DNA of 64,000 nucleotides, taken from NCBI GenBank assembly GCA_030452985.1, contig JAKDLG010000009.1, forward strand, positions 1 through 64,000, in the 5' to 3' direction. Both the position numbers and the translations under genes were made by a program. Below, piece by piece: positions 43,102-53,069 of the stretch (positions are counted from its first letter, which is position 1; every line of letters starts with the position of its first letter). A model generated the notes under the pieces. The model made no database searches. It saw only the letters and a program-made list of their open reading frames with translations, and was not told the DNA's origin. This DNA comes from Humibacillus sp. GTDB taxonomy: Bacteria; Actinomycetota; Actinomycetes; Actinomycetales; Dermatophilaceae.

Positions 43102-44187
43102 GTGCTGTCCCTCGCTCTCGGCTGGCTCGGCATCGTCGTGCTCGTGGTGACCGGTCTGGGGTTTGCGTCAAGCGTGCGCCGCCGGTCTCCGGCCGCGACC
43201 GGCGATGCGGCCCTGGCCACCGAGCTGACCCGTCTGTGCAATCGACGCACCAGGTGCTTGGCCGCCGGCGTCATCGACCTCGATGCGCACCCGGCAATGC
43301 GATCGGCGTTCGTGCGGAGCGACCGGACCACCCGCTTCGAGATCGGCTCTGTCACCAAAGCGCTCACCGGTCTGTTGTTGGCCGACGCCGTCGACCGGGG
43401 CGAGGTCACTCTCGGCACTCAGGTCGGCCAGTTCGTCGTGGAGGCCCGGGGGACGCCGCTCGAAGAAGTCACGTTGCAGGAGCTGTGCACGCACACGTCG
43501 GGCCTACCGCGGCTGGCCCTGACGCTTACGACGGCTTCTCGACAGATGCTGTATGGCGTATGGGGGCTCGACCCCTACCGCGGCACGTCGGCGACGAGCC
43601 TGTTGGCGGCGGCGGCACGACAACGCCTGCGCGGCCAGGGTCGCTACCGCTACTCGAACCTGGGGGCGGGGGTGCTCGGACAGGTGGTGGCCAAGGCCGC
43701 GGGCCGAGAGTTCAGCGACGTGGTGCACGAACGGCTCCTTGATCCGCTCGGCCTGAGCGGTGCGGGCGTGTCGACCCCAGACCAGAACGCCGGCTGGGGC
43801 TGGTCGCCCCTCGGCCTGCCCCGCACGCCGTGGGTCATGGGCGGCTATGCCCCTGCCGGAGGCATCTTCGCGACCCTTGACGACCTGACCGACCTGGCCC
43901 AGGGTCTTCTCGACGGGTCGTCCCCCGGGCTGACAGCGCTGGCGCCGCTGCACGACATCGGCGCAGGTCGGCAGATCGGCATGTTCTGGATGACCGATAC
44001 CGTCCCGGGAACCGGCCGTCAGATGGTCTGGCACAACGGGGCCACCGGCGGCTACTCGGCCTTCCTGGCGCTGTTCCCCCAGGCCCGGCGCGCGGTGGTC
44101 GTGGTGGCCAACACCTCCCGGCCGAGGGAGACACAGCGCGTCGCGACCGCCCTGGCCCACTGGCTCGTGGTTGATCGGCAGCGCTGA
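43102..44187 (+). CDS. Serine hydrolase (beta-lactamase/PBP4* family)
   Basis: FEIGSVTKALTGLLLADAVDRGE, RYSNLGAGVLGQ, HNGATGGY. Confidence 0.9.
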   Translation: MLSLALGWLGIVVLVVTGLGFASSVRRRSPAATGDAALATELTRLCNRRTRCLAAGVIDLDAHPAMRSAFVRSDRTTRFEIGSVTKALTGLLLADAVDRGEVTLGTQVGQFVVEARGTPLEEVTLQELCTHTSGLPRLALTLTTASRQMLYGVWGLDPYRGTSATSLLAAAARQRLRGQGRYRYSNLGAGVLGQVVAKAAGREFSDVVHERLLDPLGLSGAGVSTPDQNAGWGWSPLGLPRTPWVMGGYAPAGGIFATLDDLTDLAQGLLDGSSPGLTALAPLHDIGAGRQIGMFWMTDTVPGTGRQMVWHNGATGGYSAFLALFPQARRAVVVVANTSRPRETQRVATALAHWLVVDRQR

Positions 44188-44411
44188 GGCTCAGCCGAGC
44201 CCTTGCAGGTGTCTCCGGTGCGCGGGTCGACGCCTGCGAGTGCCTGCCCCCATCCCGACTCGGGCCCTTCGGCCCTGGTCGACCGAGAGGCACCTGCCTC
44301 ACCATGAGCTCATGGGGCGAGACGATCAGAGGCGCTGGTCCACCGGCGCTCCGTGGACTTCACCGGCCGCGGCTCCCAGGGCCGGCGGCGCGGGGTGGTG
44401 ACGGGTTCACG

Positions 44412-45212
44412 ATGACCGCCACCCGAACCACCTCACACCCTCGTCGCACGGGCTGGGTTCTTCCGCTGGCTTTGTTGCTGATCACCTTCGGAGCCCCGTC
44501 GATGCGCGGCGGCGCGATGGTCAGTTCAGAGCAGGTCACGGAACTGATCCAGAGCGTGCTCATGCAGCCGTGGTCGGAGGCCGTCCCGATCCTGATGCCG
44601 GTTGCCAAACTGGCCCTGCTCGCGGTGGCGGTCATCGGCGTCACCGGAAAGGGTCCGTACGCCAAGATCGTGCTCGGTTACTACGCCGCGATACTCGCCG
44701 TGGTGGCGGTCTTCCAGAACACCGCCACGCTGTCAGATGGCGTTGCCATCATCGTCGGCAACCTGCTGGCGCAGCTCGTGGTGGTGGCGGTCTGCCTGCT
44801 GGGGCTTCATCACACGTCGGATACCGCCGCGCTGCGACACGACCGGTTGTGGATGCTGCCTCTCATGCTGTGGGCCTGGCTCTACCCTTTCGCCCTCCAG
44901 GGCAACACCGTCGTCCCGGGCGGGTGGGCCGAGGTGCTCACCAACAGCGCGGGCGTGACGTACTGCATGGTCACGCCGGTGATCGTGGGCACGATGGCGC
45001 TACGACCGGCTGCCTACGGCAGAACCACCCGGGTCGTCGTCGGTTGGCTCGCGCTCATCTTCGGCCTGCTCAACATGCTCACCTGGTTCGCGGTCAAGCC
45101 CGCCAGCTGGTGGATGGGGGTTCTGCACCTGCCGCTCCTGGTCATCGCGGCGGTTCTGACGATCACCTCCTGGCGTGAAGCGCGGATCGGAGCCGCACAG
45201 GCCACACCGTGA
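44412..45212 (+). CDS. Hypothetical multi-TM membrane protein
   Basis: Multiple hydrophobic segments; start placed at MTATRTTSHPRRTGW. Confidence 0.7.
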   Translation: MTATRTTSHPRRTGWVLPLALLLITFGAPSMRGGAMVSSEQVTELIQSVLMQPWSEAVPILMPVAKLALLAVAVIGVTGKGPYAKIVLGYYAAILAVVAVFQNTATLSDGVAIIVGNLLAQLVVVAVCLLGLHHTSDTAALRHDRLWMLPLMLWAWLYPFALQGNTVVPGGWAEVLTNSAGVTYCMVTPVIVGTMALRPAAYGRTTRVVVGWLALIFGLLNMLTWFAVKPASWWMGVLHLPLLVIAAVLTITSWREARIGAAQATP

Positions 45213-45214
45213 GG

Positions 45215-45760
45215 CTAGGTTGGTCGGGCTGCGAGTGGCGCCGCCCGGGGCAGGATCATCAGGTAGACCGGTTCGGCGGTGGCGGGAAGCCACGCGGGCC
45301 GGGACCGGCCCACCTCGACCCAACCCCGGCCCAGGTAGAGGTTGCGTGCGGCGCGGTGCTCAGCCACGACGTCGAGCACCGGGGCACCGTCCCCGTCGAG
45401 CACTCGCTGGGTGGCGCGCTCGAGCAGCGCTGAGCCAATACCCCGACGGGCGAGCCTACGGTCGGCGAACAGCACACTGATGCAGCGCAGAGCAGCAACG
45501 GGCACGCCGTGGGCAGCCGCCCACACGGTCCCGAGCTCGTCGTCGTCGGCGACCACCTGGATGGCTACGTGACCGACGACCAGGCCCTCGAGCTCGGCCA
45601 CCCACGCCTCACGTTCTGTGGGGCGCCGCAGAAAGTCCTCCGGCGAACGATCGGGTGGCCAGCGGAAGGGATACTGCGTCTCGGGCTGCTGCCTGAAAAG
45701 CAGGTCGACCAGGGCCGGCACGTCCTCGTCGCGTCGGGGCCATAGCAGGAGGTCGGGCAC
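45215..45760 (-). CDS. GNAT N-acetyltransferase
   Basis: ISVLFADRRLARRGIGSALLERATQRV. Confidence 0.85.
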   Translation of the reverse strand: MPDLLLWPRRDEDVPALVDLLFRQQPETQYPFRWPPDRSPEDFLRRPTEREAWVAELEGLVVGHVAIQVVADDDELGTVWAAAHGVPVAALRCISVLFADRRLARRGIGSALLERATQRVLDGDGAPVLDVVAEHRAARNLYLGRGWVEVGRSRPAWLPATAEPVYLMILPRAAPLAARPT

Positions 45761-45849
45761 CCGCCGAGTGTAGGAGCCAGCGCCCCACGCCATGCCGACG
45801 TCCTCGACGCACCCCGGCCTGGCGGGCGTCTGCGGTTACGGTCGCGGGT

Positions 45850-47472
45850 ATGAGCCCGGTCGACGCGAACCACCAGAGCCCTGCCGACATCGTGTTCTCC
45901 GGTGGCCCAATCCTGACGATGGATGCCGCCGGGTCCCGTCCCGAGGCCGTGGCCCTTCGCTACGGCCGGGTGGTTGCCGTCGGATCTCTGGATGAGGTGA
46001 ACGGTCTGGCCGGGCGGCTGACCGAGCGGGTCGATCTCGACGGGCGGACCCTGCTGCCCGGGCTGATCGACCCCCACATGCACTCCGCCATGGTGCAGCT
46101 CGCCGACTGGGTCGACGTGAGCCCGATGGCCACGCCGACCGCCGACGAGGTCTACACCGCTCTGCGCGGCGCCAGCGCGACGAGCACCGGTTGGGTGCTG
46201 GCGCAGCAGTTCGACCCGAGCATCACTGAGGGCCACCCTCGCCTCGACCGCGAGACCCTCGACCGCCTCGTGCCCGACCGTCCCCTGCTCGTGCTGGAGA
46301 GCAACGGCCACGTCGCCTGGGTCAACTCCGCGGCGCTGGATCGGGCCGGCGTCGATCGTGACACGCCCGACCCGCCGGCCGGTCGCTACAGCCGGGATGG
46401 GAACGGCGAGCTGACCGGGCGTCTCGAGGAGTCGCCTGCCGTGTGGGCCTTCACCATCGGCTTCCCCCTCGTCACCGGCGCCGCGCTCGAGGGCCGCATC
46501 CGAAATCTGTTGTGGCACGCGGCCGGACAAGGCGTCACACTGCTGCACGACTGCGGTATCGGGTCGATCGACGGGGCCACCGACCTCGACGGCCTGCGCC
46601 GCGCTGTCGACGAAGCGACTCCCGTGCGCTACCGGGGCATGCTCGTCTCGAACGCGTACGACGCCTGGGCCCAGCTCGGGCTCCGGCCCGGGTTCGGCGA
46701 CGACCGGTTCCGGGTCGACGGGATCAAGGCTTGGTCAGACGGGTCGAACCAGGCCGGCACCGGGTTCCAGCGCGAGCTCTACCTCGGCACCGACTCCTGC
46801 GGGTCGCTCAACTACTCCCCCGACGAGCTGGCCGAGGTCGTGCTGCGCGCGCACCGCGACGGCTGGCAGATCGGTGTGCACGCCAACGGCGACGCCGCCA
46901 TCGACGTCACGATCGATGCCTTCGAGCGTGCCCTGACCGCAGCTCCGCGCGATGACCACCGGCACCGCATCGAGCACTGCAGCGTGCTGCACCCCGAGCA
47001 GATGGCGCGGATGGCGGCGCTCGGGCTCTCCCCCTCGTTCCTCATCGGTCACCTCCGCTGGTGGGGCACGGCCTTCCGCGACCGGCTCCTCGGCCCGGAG
47101 CGTTCGGCGCTCTACGACCCGTGCGCCTCGGCCCTGCGGGCCGGGCTGCGCATCTCGTTGCACAGCGACTGGAACGTCACCCCGTTGGAGCCGCTGCGCT
47201 ACGTGGAGGATGCCGTCATGCGGGCCATGGCCGAGAACGGCGAGGTGCTGAACGCCGACGAACGTATCAGCGTCGAGGCGGCGCTGAGGGCCGTCACCAT
47301 CGACGCTGCCTGGCAGTGTCGCGCCGACGACGTGACCGGCTCGATAGAGGTCGGGAAGTACGCCGATCTCGTTCTGCTCGAAGACAACCCGGCTACGGTC
47401 GACCCGACCACGATCTCGGGAATCGGCGTCTCCGAGACGCGGCTGGCGGGCGAGGTGCGCTACTCGCGGTGA
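45850..47472 (+). CDS. Amidohydrolase family protein (YtcJ-like)
   Basis: DGRTLLPGLIDPHMHSAMVQLADW...IGVHANGDAAIDVTIDAFE...HRIEHCSVLHPEQ. Confidence 0.9.
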   Translation: MSPVDANHQSPADIVFSGGPILTMDAAGSRPEAVALRYGRVVAVGSLDEVNGLAGRLTERVDLDGRTLLPGLIDPHMHSAMVQLADWVDVSPMATPTADEVYTALRGASATSTGWVLAQQFDPSITEGHPRLDRETLDRLVPDRPLLVLESNGHVAWVNSAALDRAGVDRDTPDPPAGRYSRDGNGELTGRLEESPAVWAFTIGFPLVTGAALEGRIRNLLWHAAGQGVTLLHDCGIGSIDGATDLDGLRRAVDEATPVRYRGMLVSNAYDAWAQLGLRPGFGDDRFRVDGIKAWSDGSNQAGTGFQRELYLGTDSCGSLNYSPDELAEVVLRAHRDGWQIGVHANGDAAIDVTIDAFERALTAAPRDDHRHRIEHCSVLHPEQMARMAALGLSPSFLIGHLRWWGTAFRDRLLGPERSALYDPCASALRAGLRISLHSDWNVTPLEPLRYVEDAVMRAMAENGEVLNADERISVEAALRAVTIDAAWQCRADDVTGSIEVGKYADLVLLEDNPATVDPTTISGIGVSETRLAGEVRYSR

Positions 47473-47579
47473 GACGGAGGTGGCGCACGTCCATGACCGG
47501 CCAGGGCCAGACCCCAACACGTCAAGGTGAGCGGAAGCCCACCCACGGACCTCCGAAAGACTGACAAGTTGCCCCGATT

Positions 47580-47596
47580 TACTACGAACCGTAGTA
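47580..47596. promoter_or_regulatory. Perfect palindrome TACTACG-AAC-CGTAGTA overlapping a predicted -10
   Basis: 7-3-7 inverted repeat; TTGCCC-N17-TAGTAT overlaps it. Confidence 0.55.
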
Positions 47597-47734
47597 TGTT
47601 CCACGCCCGGTGGAGCCACCGCGCTGAACCGATCGGCAGTCTGCTTCTCCTCGAAGGGAGCCCCCGGCAATGGAAGACGAGAGGCCCCCGCCCTGCGCGC
47701 GGGTGTCGACTTCCGCGGCACACAGAATGCGACC

Positions 47735-48196
47735 GTGCGAGTCTCCGAGCACGTCAGGCCGGGGAGGAAGCGCGCCCCGCTGCTGCGCTACGTGCGCATC
47801 AATCTGCCGCGGGCCACTCGGCTGCTCCTGCTCTTGGTCGTCGCCGTCATCGGGGCGGCGTCTGCGGCCGTCGCCCTGAGTGATCACCCACCCTTCGCCT
47901 TCGCCACCCCGATCCTGTGGGCCGTCTGCGGTGCGGCTGTCGTGTTCGGCGCGATGGGGCTCGTGACGTCGGCCCGCATCTGGGCCTGGGGCGCAGGAAT
48001 CGCCGTGGCCTCCCTGTTGGTCTACTTCGGTGGCCTCGCGGGCGATGCCCCGTACGTGTGGAACGGTGCCAGCGTCGTGCTGGCCGCGACGTGGAACGTG
48101 ACGCTCCTGGCGTCCATCGGCTATCTCGTCCTGTTCTGGGCGCTGCGGTACGGGACCATCGTCGCCGCTCCCGACGACCAGAACTTCATGGACTGA
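47735..48196 (+). CDS. Small multi-TM hypothetical membrane protein
   Basis: 153 aa, about four TM segments; 14 bp upstream of the oxidoreductase fusion start. Confidence 0.7.
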   Translation: MRVSEHVRPGRKRAPLLRYVRINLPRATRLLLLLVVAVIGAASAAVALSDHPPFAFATPILWAVCGAAVVFGAMGLVTSARIWAWGAGIAVASLLVYFGGLAGDAPYVWNGASVVLAATWNVTLLASIGYLVLFWALRYGTIVAAPDDQNFMD

Positions 48197-48210
48197 GAAG
48201 GAGCTTCGTC

Positions 48211-49728
48211 ATGGATCTCGGCTTTCCCTGGTGGCTCCGCGTGGAGCACTTCCTCAACCTCGTCTTCATCTCGTTCCTGGTTCGCTCGGGTATCGAGATC
48301 CTCGGCACCTACCCCAAGCTGTACCGCTCGCAGCACACTGTGGCCGGCACGGCCTGGGCCCAGTTCACGGTCCAGCGGGCGCCCAAGCACAAGTACTACA
48401 CGGTGGGCGGTGAGTACGACGACTACTCTCCCCGCCTCTCCCTGCCGGGCCGCGGGCTGCTGGGCCTGGGGCGGTACTGGCACTTCATCACCGTCACGGG
48501 CTTCGTCACCTCGTGGGTGATCTACTTCGTGCTGTTGGTCTTCACGGGGCAGTGGCGGCGGTACGTCCCCACCTCACTGGACACCTTCACCCAGGCCGGT
48601 CACGACATGCTCGCCTATCTGGCGTTCACGGTTCCCGGTGCCGTGGAGGGGATGCCGTTCAACGCGGTGCAGCAGCTGTCCTACGGCTTCGTCATCCTGG
48701 TCCTCACCCCGCTGGTGATCATCACGGGCGCGTTCCAGTCGCCGGCCATCGCCAACTACTTCTCGCGCATCACGCGCGCCGTCGGTGGCCGTCAGGTGAT
48801 CCGCACCGTCCATTTCCTGTGCCTCGTCGGGTACGTCGCGTTCTTCGTGGTGCACGTGCTGATGGTCCTGATCCACGGGTACGCCCACGAGACGTCGAAG
48901 ATGGTGTTCGGCAGCACCGATCTTCCGGTGGCAGGCGGGATCATCTTCACCGTCAGTCTCATCGTCGTGGTGGCCCTGCACGTCGTGGCCACTCGCTGGA
49001 CGCTGGCCGACGGCCGTGCTGTCGAAAGGCTGCACAACGTGGTGGTGCGGCCGTGGTCGAACCTGCTCTACCGCCTGCCGGCCCGAATGCACTACAGCCG
49101 CTCCAACGTCTCCGGAGAGGACGTGGGGCTGCAGAACACCACCCACAACTTCCGGGGAAGCGGGCGACCACCGGAGGCCAAGGAGTACCTGGCCCTGATG
49201 GCCAACGGCTACGACGACGACTACGTGCTCGAGATCGGTGGTTACGTCGAGCGCCCGATGTCGCTGACCATCCGCGATCTGCGCGAGCTCGCCGACGGCC
49301 ACTCCCAGACCACTCTGCACCACTGTGTACAGGGCTTCTCCTCGATCGGGCGATGGCGCGGGATCACCGTCTCCGACCTGCTCGACCTCGCCGGGCCCCT
49401 CCCCGGCGCGACCGACGTCGTGTACACGAGCTTCCAGAACATGGGCCGCGACGACGCCCTGTACGAGGGCGGCACGTACTACGAGTCCAACCCGATGATC
49501 GAGGCGCGGATGCCGCAGACCCTCATCGCCTTCGAGCTCAACGACGAGGGTGAGATCCCGGCCAAGAACGGCGCCCCCGTGCGGTTGCGCATGGAGACCT
49601 CGACCGGGTTCCGCAGCCTGAAGTGGCTGGAGCGGATCGAGGTGGTGAACCGCTACGACATCATCGGCCAGGGTCGCGGTGGCTACTTCGAGGACGCCGA
49701 CTTCTACGACCGCAACCAGCTGATCTGA
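48211..49728 (+). CDS. Cytochrome b (b561-like)-molybdopterin oxidoreductase fusion
   Basis: N-terminal multi-TM segment with spaced His; C-terminal sulfite oxidase-fold part with TTLHHCVQGFSSIGRWRGITVSDLLDLAG; start at MDLGFPWWLRVEHF. Confidence 0.88.
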   Translation: MDLGFPWWLRVEHFLNLVFISFLVRSGIEILGTYPKLYRSQHTVAGTAWAQFTVQRAPKHKYYTVGGEYDDYSPRLSLPGRGLLGLGRYWHFITVTGFVTSWVIYFVLLVFTGQWRRYVPTSLDTFTQAGHDMLAYLAFTVPGAVEGMPFNAVQQLSYGFVILVLTPLVIITGAFQSPAIANYFSRITRAVGGRQVIRTVHFLCLVGYVAFFVVHVLMVLIHGYAHETSKMVFGSTDLPVAGGIIFTVSLIVVVALHVVATRWTLADGRAVERLHNVVVRPWSNLLYRLPARMHYSRSNVSGEDVGLQNTTHNFRGSGRPPEAKEYLALMANGYDDDYVLEIGGYVERPMSLTIRDLRELADGHSQTTLHHCVQGFSSIGRWRGITVSDLLDLAGPLPGATDVVYTSFQNMGRDDALYEGGTYYESNPMIEARMPQTLIAFELNDEGEIPAKNGAPVRLRMETSTGFRSLKWLERIEVVNRYDIIGQGRGGYFEDADFYDRNQLI

Positions 49729-49759
49729 CCGGCACACCAGGAAGGAGAGGCAGACAATC

Positions 49760-50767
49760 ATGACGACCAACAGGATTCGCCCCATCGCCCCGGCCCCGGC
49801 CGAGGCCCGCGTCGCCCAGCGGCCACGGACCCAGTCGGGGCTCGACGCCCTCGTCGCCGAGTGGCCCCGACCGGTGCGCAACACGTTCGACGGGATGTTC
49901 CCGCTGCACGAGGACCTCGAGCTGTCTGACGAGCAGGTGAAGATCGTGCTCGACTACGTCCAGGAGGTTGACTTCCACCTGCCCGGGGCGACCCCAGAGG
50001 AGTTCCTCGTGGTCCGCTGGGCCCGCTACACCGGGTTCCAGCTGGTGCAGGAACCTCTGGAGGCGTATGCCGTCGGGCTCCGGTGCACCCATCCGGGCCT
50101 GGAAGGCCAGCACACCTTCATCCGCATGTCGTGGGCCCAGCTCATGGGCGATCCCGAAGCGCCTAGCCTGCCCGTCAACGAGCCGGTGCTGGCGAGCGAC
50201 ATGATGACGCTGGCCCGCTATCGCGACACCCGCACCGGGCCCTCGAGAACAGGTGTCGACGCGTACGCTGCGACCGCCCCTGACGGGGTGCCGGGTGCCG
50301 ATTTCGACCTGCGGCTGCTCAGCGGAGCGCTCGACGACGTGCTGGCCCACCACGCGACGGGTTGCGGCCGCGAGATCAACTCGTGGTGGAACCCGGCCCT
50401 GAACTGGGGGGTCGCTCTCGCCGGACGCTACCCCCGCCTGAAGTACTTCCAGTCGAAGGGTCGCCTCGACGAGGCGACGTCGACCACCCTGCGCTCTTTC
50501 GAAGAGCGGTCGGCGCAGGCGGAGCCGGTGTTGCGCGAGCTGGGCCTGGCCTCTCCCGCGCCGGTGGCGGATACGGCGCTCAGACAGGCAGCGAAGGCCG
50601 AGAGTGGCACACTCGTGCATCGCCTGCGGATCCGCAACCCGCGGCCCCTCACCGAGTCGCGGCCCGACGACGGCCCGACAGCGGCGGAGGACACCCGGCC
50701 CCACACCGAACCTCGATCTGGGTCGGTGACCCCGTCGTCCGACGGCCCCACACCAACCAGCCCCTAG
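49760..50767 (+). CDS. Hypothetical protein in the oxidoreductase operon
   Basis: 335 aa; no domain recognised; good RBS (GGAAGGAGAGG). Confidence 0.75.
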   Translation: MTTNRIRPIAPAPAEARVAQRPRTQSGLDALVAEWPRPVRNTFDGMFPLHEDLELSDEQVKIVLDYVQEVDFHLPGATPEEFLVVRWARYTGFQLVQEPLEAYAVGLRCTHPGLEGQHTFIRMSWAQLMGDPEAPSLPVNEPVLASDMMTLARYRDTRTGPSRTGVDAYAATAPDGVPGADFDLRLLSGALDDVLAHHATGCGREINSWWNPALNWGVALAGRYPRLKYFQSKGRLDEATSTTLRSFEERSAQAEPVLRELGLASPAPVADTALRQAAKAESGTLVHRLRIRNPRPLTESRPDDGPTAAEDTRPHTEPRSGSVTPSSDGPTPTSP

Positions 50768-50783
50768 CGGAAGCGAGAGCACC

Positions 50784-51086
50784 ATGCCCCTGTACCAAGC
50801 CGTCTCGGTCGTCGGATCGGTCCTGCTACTGGCCGCCTACGCCGGCCTGCAGACCGGAAAGCTCAACCCCAGCACGTCCTACATCTACCAGCTGTTCAAC
50901 TTGGTCGGCGCCGCCTGCCTGACCTACTCGGTCATCGAGCCGTTCAACTCCGGGGTGTTCATCACCGAGTTCTGCTGGACCATCTTCAGCATCGTCGGCG
51001 TGGTCAAGCTGGTGCGGATGCGCGACGCCAACCGTGCCGCGGCAGAAGCTGACGCGCCAGAGGAAGCGGCCCGCCCCGCCGGCTGA
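50784..51086 (+). CDS. CBU_0592-like small membrane protein
   Basis: VVGSVLLLAAYAGLQTGKLNPSTSYIYQLFNLVGAACLTYSV...EFCWTIFSIVGVVKL. Confidence 0.75.
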   Translation: MPLYQAVSVVGSVLLLAAYAGLQTGKLNPSTSYIYQLFNLVGAACLTYSVIEPFNSGVFITEFCWTIFSIVGVVKLVRMRDANRAAAEADAPEEAARPAG

Positions 51087-51149
51087 GCACCTGCTGACTC
51101 GTCGACTCGTCACGACGCCCACCCCCACGGACGCGGTGACCACCGCTCA

Positions 51150-53069
51150 TCAGATGCGCTGGCCGGGACCGAAGGTGCTGATCAAGCCGTTGATCATGCC
51201 GAAGGTGCCGTTGCTGGCGCTCAGGAACCGAGCGTAGCGGGCGTCCAGGGTGGTGACGGATCGATCACCGACCACCCGAGCGCGACCGTGCCCCAGCTCG
51301 AGGGCCGTCAGTTCACTGACACCCACCGACAGCGTGCTGGGGTGCGGGCGGGCGGCATCGAACAAGCGACCCCAGCGGTAGTCCCGGGTCAGTCTCGGCT
51401 CGAGGGTGGCGTCGCTAACCACATCGAATCCAGGTTGAAGCTCTGCGTTGCCGGCTCGGAAGTCACGGACGGCCTCGTCTTCGAGCGTGTTCTCGTCGGG
51501 GTCCGCATCGGTGGCGTAGCGCGTGCCCATTGCCGCAGTCATGGCCCCATCGGTCATGACGACGGCGCTGTCACGGGCCGACGCCTTGACTGCGGTGGCG
51601 AAGGCGCGGTCCGAGACCGCCCCGCCGATCTCGGACTGGCCGCCGCCGATCAGGATGACTCCCGCTGCCCCCTTCACGGTCTTCGCGTTGATGCGATCGA
51701 CGCCGTGCACCTTGATCAGAACCTGCCCGAGATCGGTGCGGCCGGTGGCGGCCAGCGCGTCGCGATACGTCTTTGCGTCGGCCCGGGCGGCAGTGACGTC
51801 GGCGTACCCGGCAGCAATGATCACGACGCGCTGCGACGAGCCCTTCCCGGCAATCTGAGCGAACCGCTTCATCACCGCAGCCGACCCGTCGGCGTTGTCA
51901 CCACCCCCGAGCAACAGGGTGGCCCGAGCCGACGTGGTGATCTTCGGAGTGGCCCGGCCGGCTCGATCCGGCAGCCGAACGGGGCGTCCGTCGACGATCG
52001 GCAGCCGGCGGGTCAGGTCGTAGGTCATTCCCGTACCGGGGGCCTGGAGGTGGGTGAGCACGTTGCGCGCGGTGAGGGTCTGCTTCGGTCCGACCCAGGT
52101 CGGAGCGACCCTGGTGGTGCCGTAGTCGAGGATCGCCACCGACGAGTCACCGACGATCGTGGTCAGCTTCTGGTCGTCGATGTCGGTGACGCCGGTGGCG
52201 TAGTCGACCCCGACCCCGACCAGCCCTCCGGGTGTTCGGGGAACGGACTGAGCCGTCAGGTTGAGCAGTCGGCCGAAGCGGCCGCGCTGGTAGAAGTGCT
52301 GGTCGAAGATGGTGCGGCGGGAACCGAAGCTCAACCCTCGTTCGGCATCGCTGTCGTCACCCCACCAGATCAGCGGGGAGTCCTTCTCCAGGCCGTTCTC
52401 GGCGTAGCCGTCGTCGCTGTAGCCCGCCGTCATGGAGCGGGACTGCACGGCAGCGCCGGCGCTGGTGCCGCTGATCACCACCCCCCGCCGATAGGCCCGG
52501 GCCATGGCCTTCTCGGCCGGGGAGTTGGCCAGGATGGTCATGGCGAGGTTCTGGTCGCCACCGAGGATGAAGGCACCGTCGGTGAGGGCGGAGTCGAAGG
52601 CCGTGGAGTTTCTCGGATCCATCGCGTCGGCGCGGTTCAGCAGCACCAGCAAGGTGGCGTTGCACCCGGTGAAGGACCGTCGCAAGCTGGGCGAGGCGGC
52701 AACCGTCGCGTCGCAGATGGCGTCGATCTGGCTCGTGCGCTCCCTCGCCAGCGCCAGGTTCGCGTCGCGGTCTTCGGGAGCATCGCCGTAGCTGGAGGGA
52801 ACGACGAGGATGTCGACCGTCTTTCCGGTGGCCTGCTGTGCCGTGACGGTCGAGAAGCCGCTCAGAGCGTTCTCCTCGTAACCGCCGCCAATGGGCAGCA
52901 GGACCCGCGCTCCGTGGTGGTAGAGGCCGCTCGTGGTGGCGGCGAAGGCGGTGCTGCCGACACCGAGAGGGAGCAGACTGAGGCCGACGACGCAGGCGGC
53001 GAGGCGGCTCGGCTGGCGCAGCCTGCGGCTCGACGTGGCGCTACGGATGCTGGCTGTCGTCTTCGACAT
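51150..53069 (-). CDS. Secreted double-domain cyanophycinase-like (peptidase S51) protein
   Basis: Signal peptide; domain 1 ILGGDQN and ISGTSAGAAVQSRSM; domain 2 LIGGGQSE and MTDGAMTAAMG. Confidence 0.8.
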   Translation of the reverse strand: MSKTTASIRSATSSRRLRQPSRLAACVVGLSLLPLGVGSTAFAATTSGLYHHGARVLLPIGGGYEENALSGFSTVTAQQATGKTVDILVVPSSYGDAPEDRDANLALARERTSQIDAICDATVAASPSLRRSFTGCNATLLVLLNRADAMDPRNSTAFDSALTDGAFILGGDQNLAMTILANSPAEKAMARAYRRGVVISGTSAGAAVQSRSMTAGYSDDGYAENGLEKDSPLIWWGDDSDAERGLSFGSRRTIFDQHFYQRGRFGRLLNLTAQSVPRTPGGLVGVGVDYATGVTDIDDQKLTTIVGDSSVAILDYGTTRVAPTWVGPKQTLTARNVLTHLQAPGTGMTYDLTRRLPIVDGRPVRLPDRAGRATPKITTSARATLLLGGGDNADGSAAVMKRFAQIAGKGSSQRVVIIAAGYADVTAARADAKTYRDALAATGRTDLGQVLIKVHGVDRINAKTVKGAAGVILIGGGQSEIGGAVSDRAFATAVKASARDSAVVMTDGAMTAAMGTRYATDADPDENTLEDEAVRDFRAGNAELQPGFDVVSDATLEPRLTRDYRWGRLFDAARPHPSTLSVGVSELTALELGHGRARVVGDRSVTTLDARYARFLSASNGTFGMINGLISTFGPGQRI

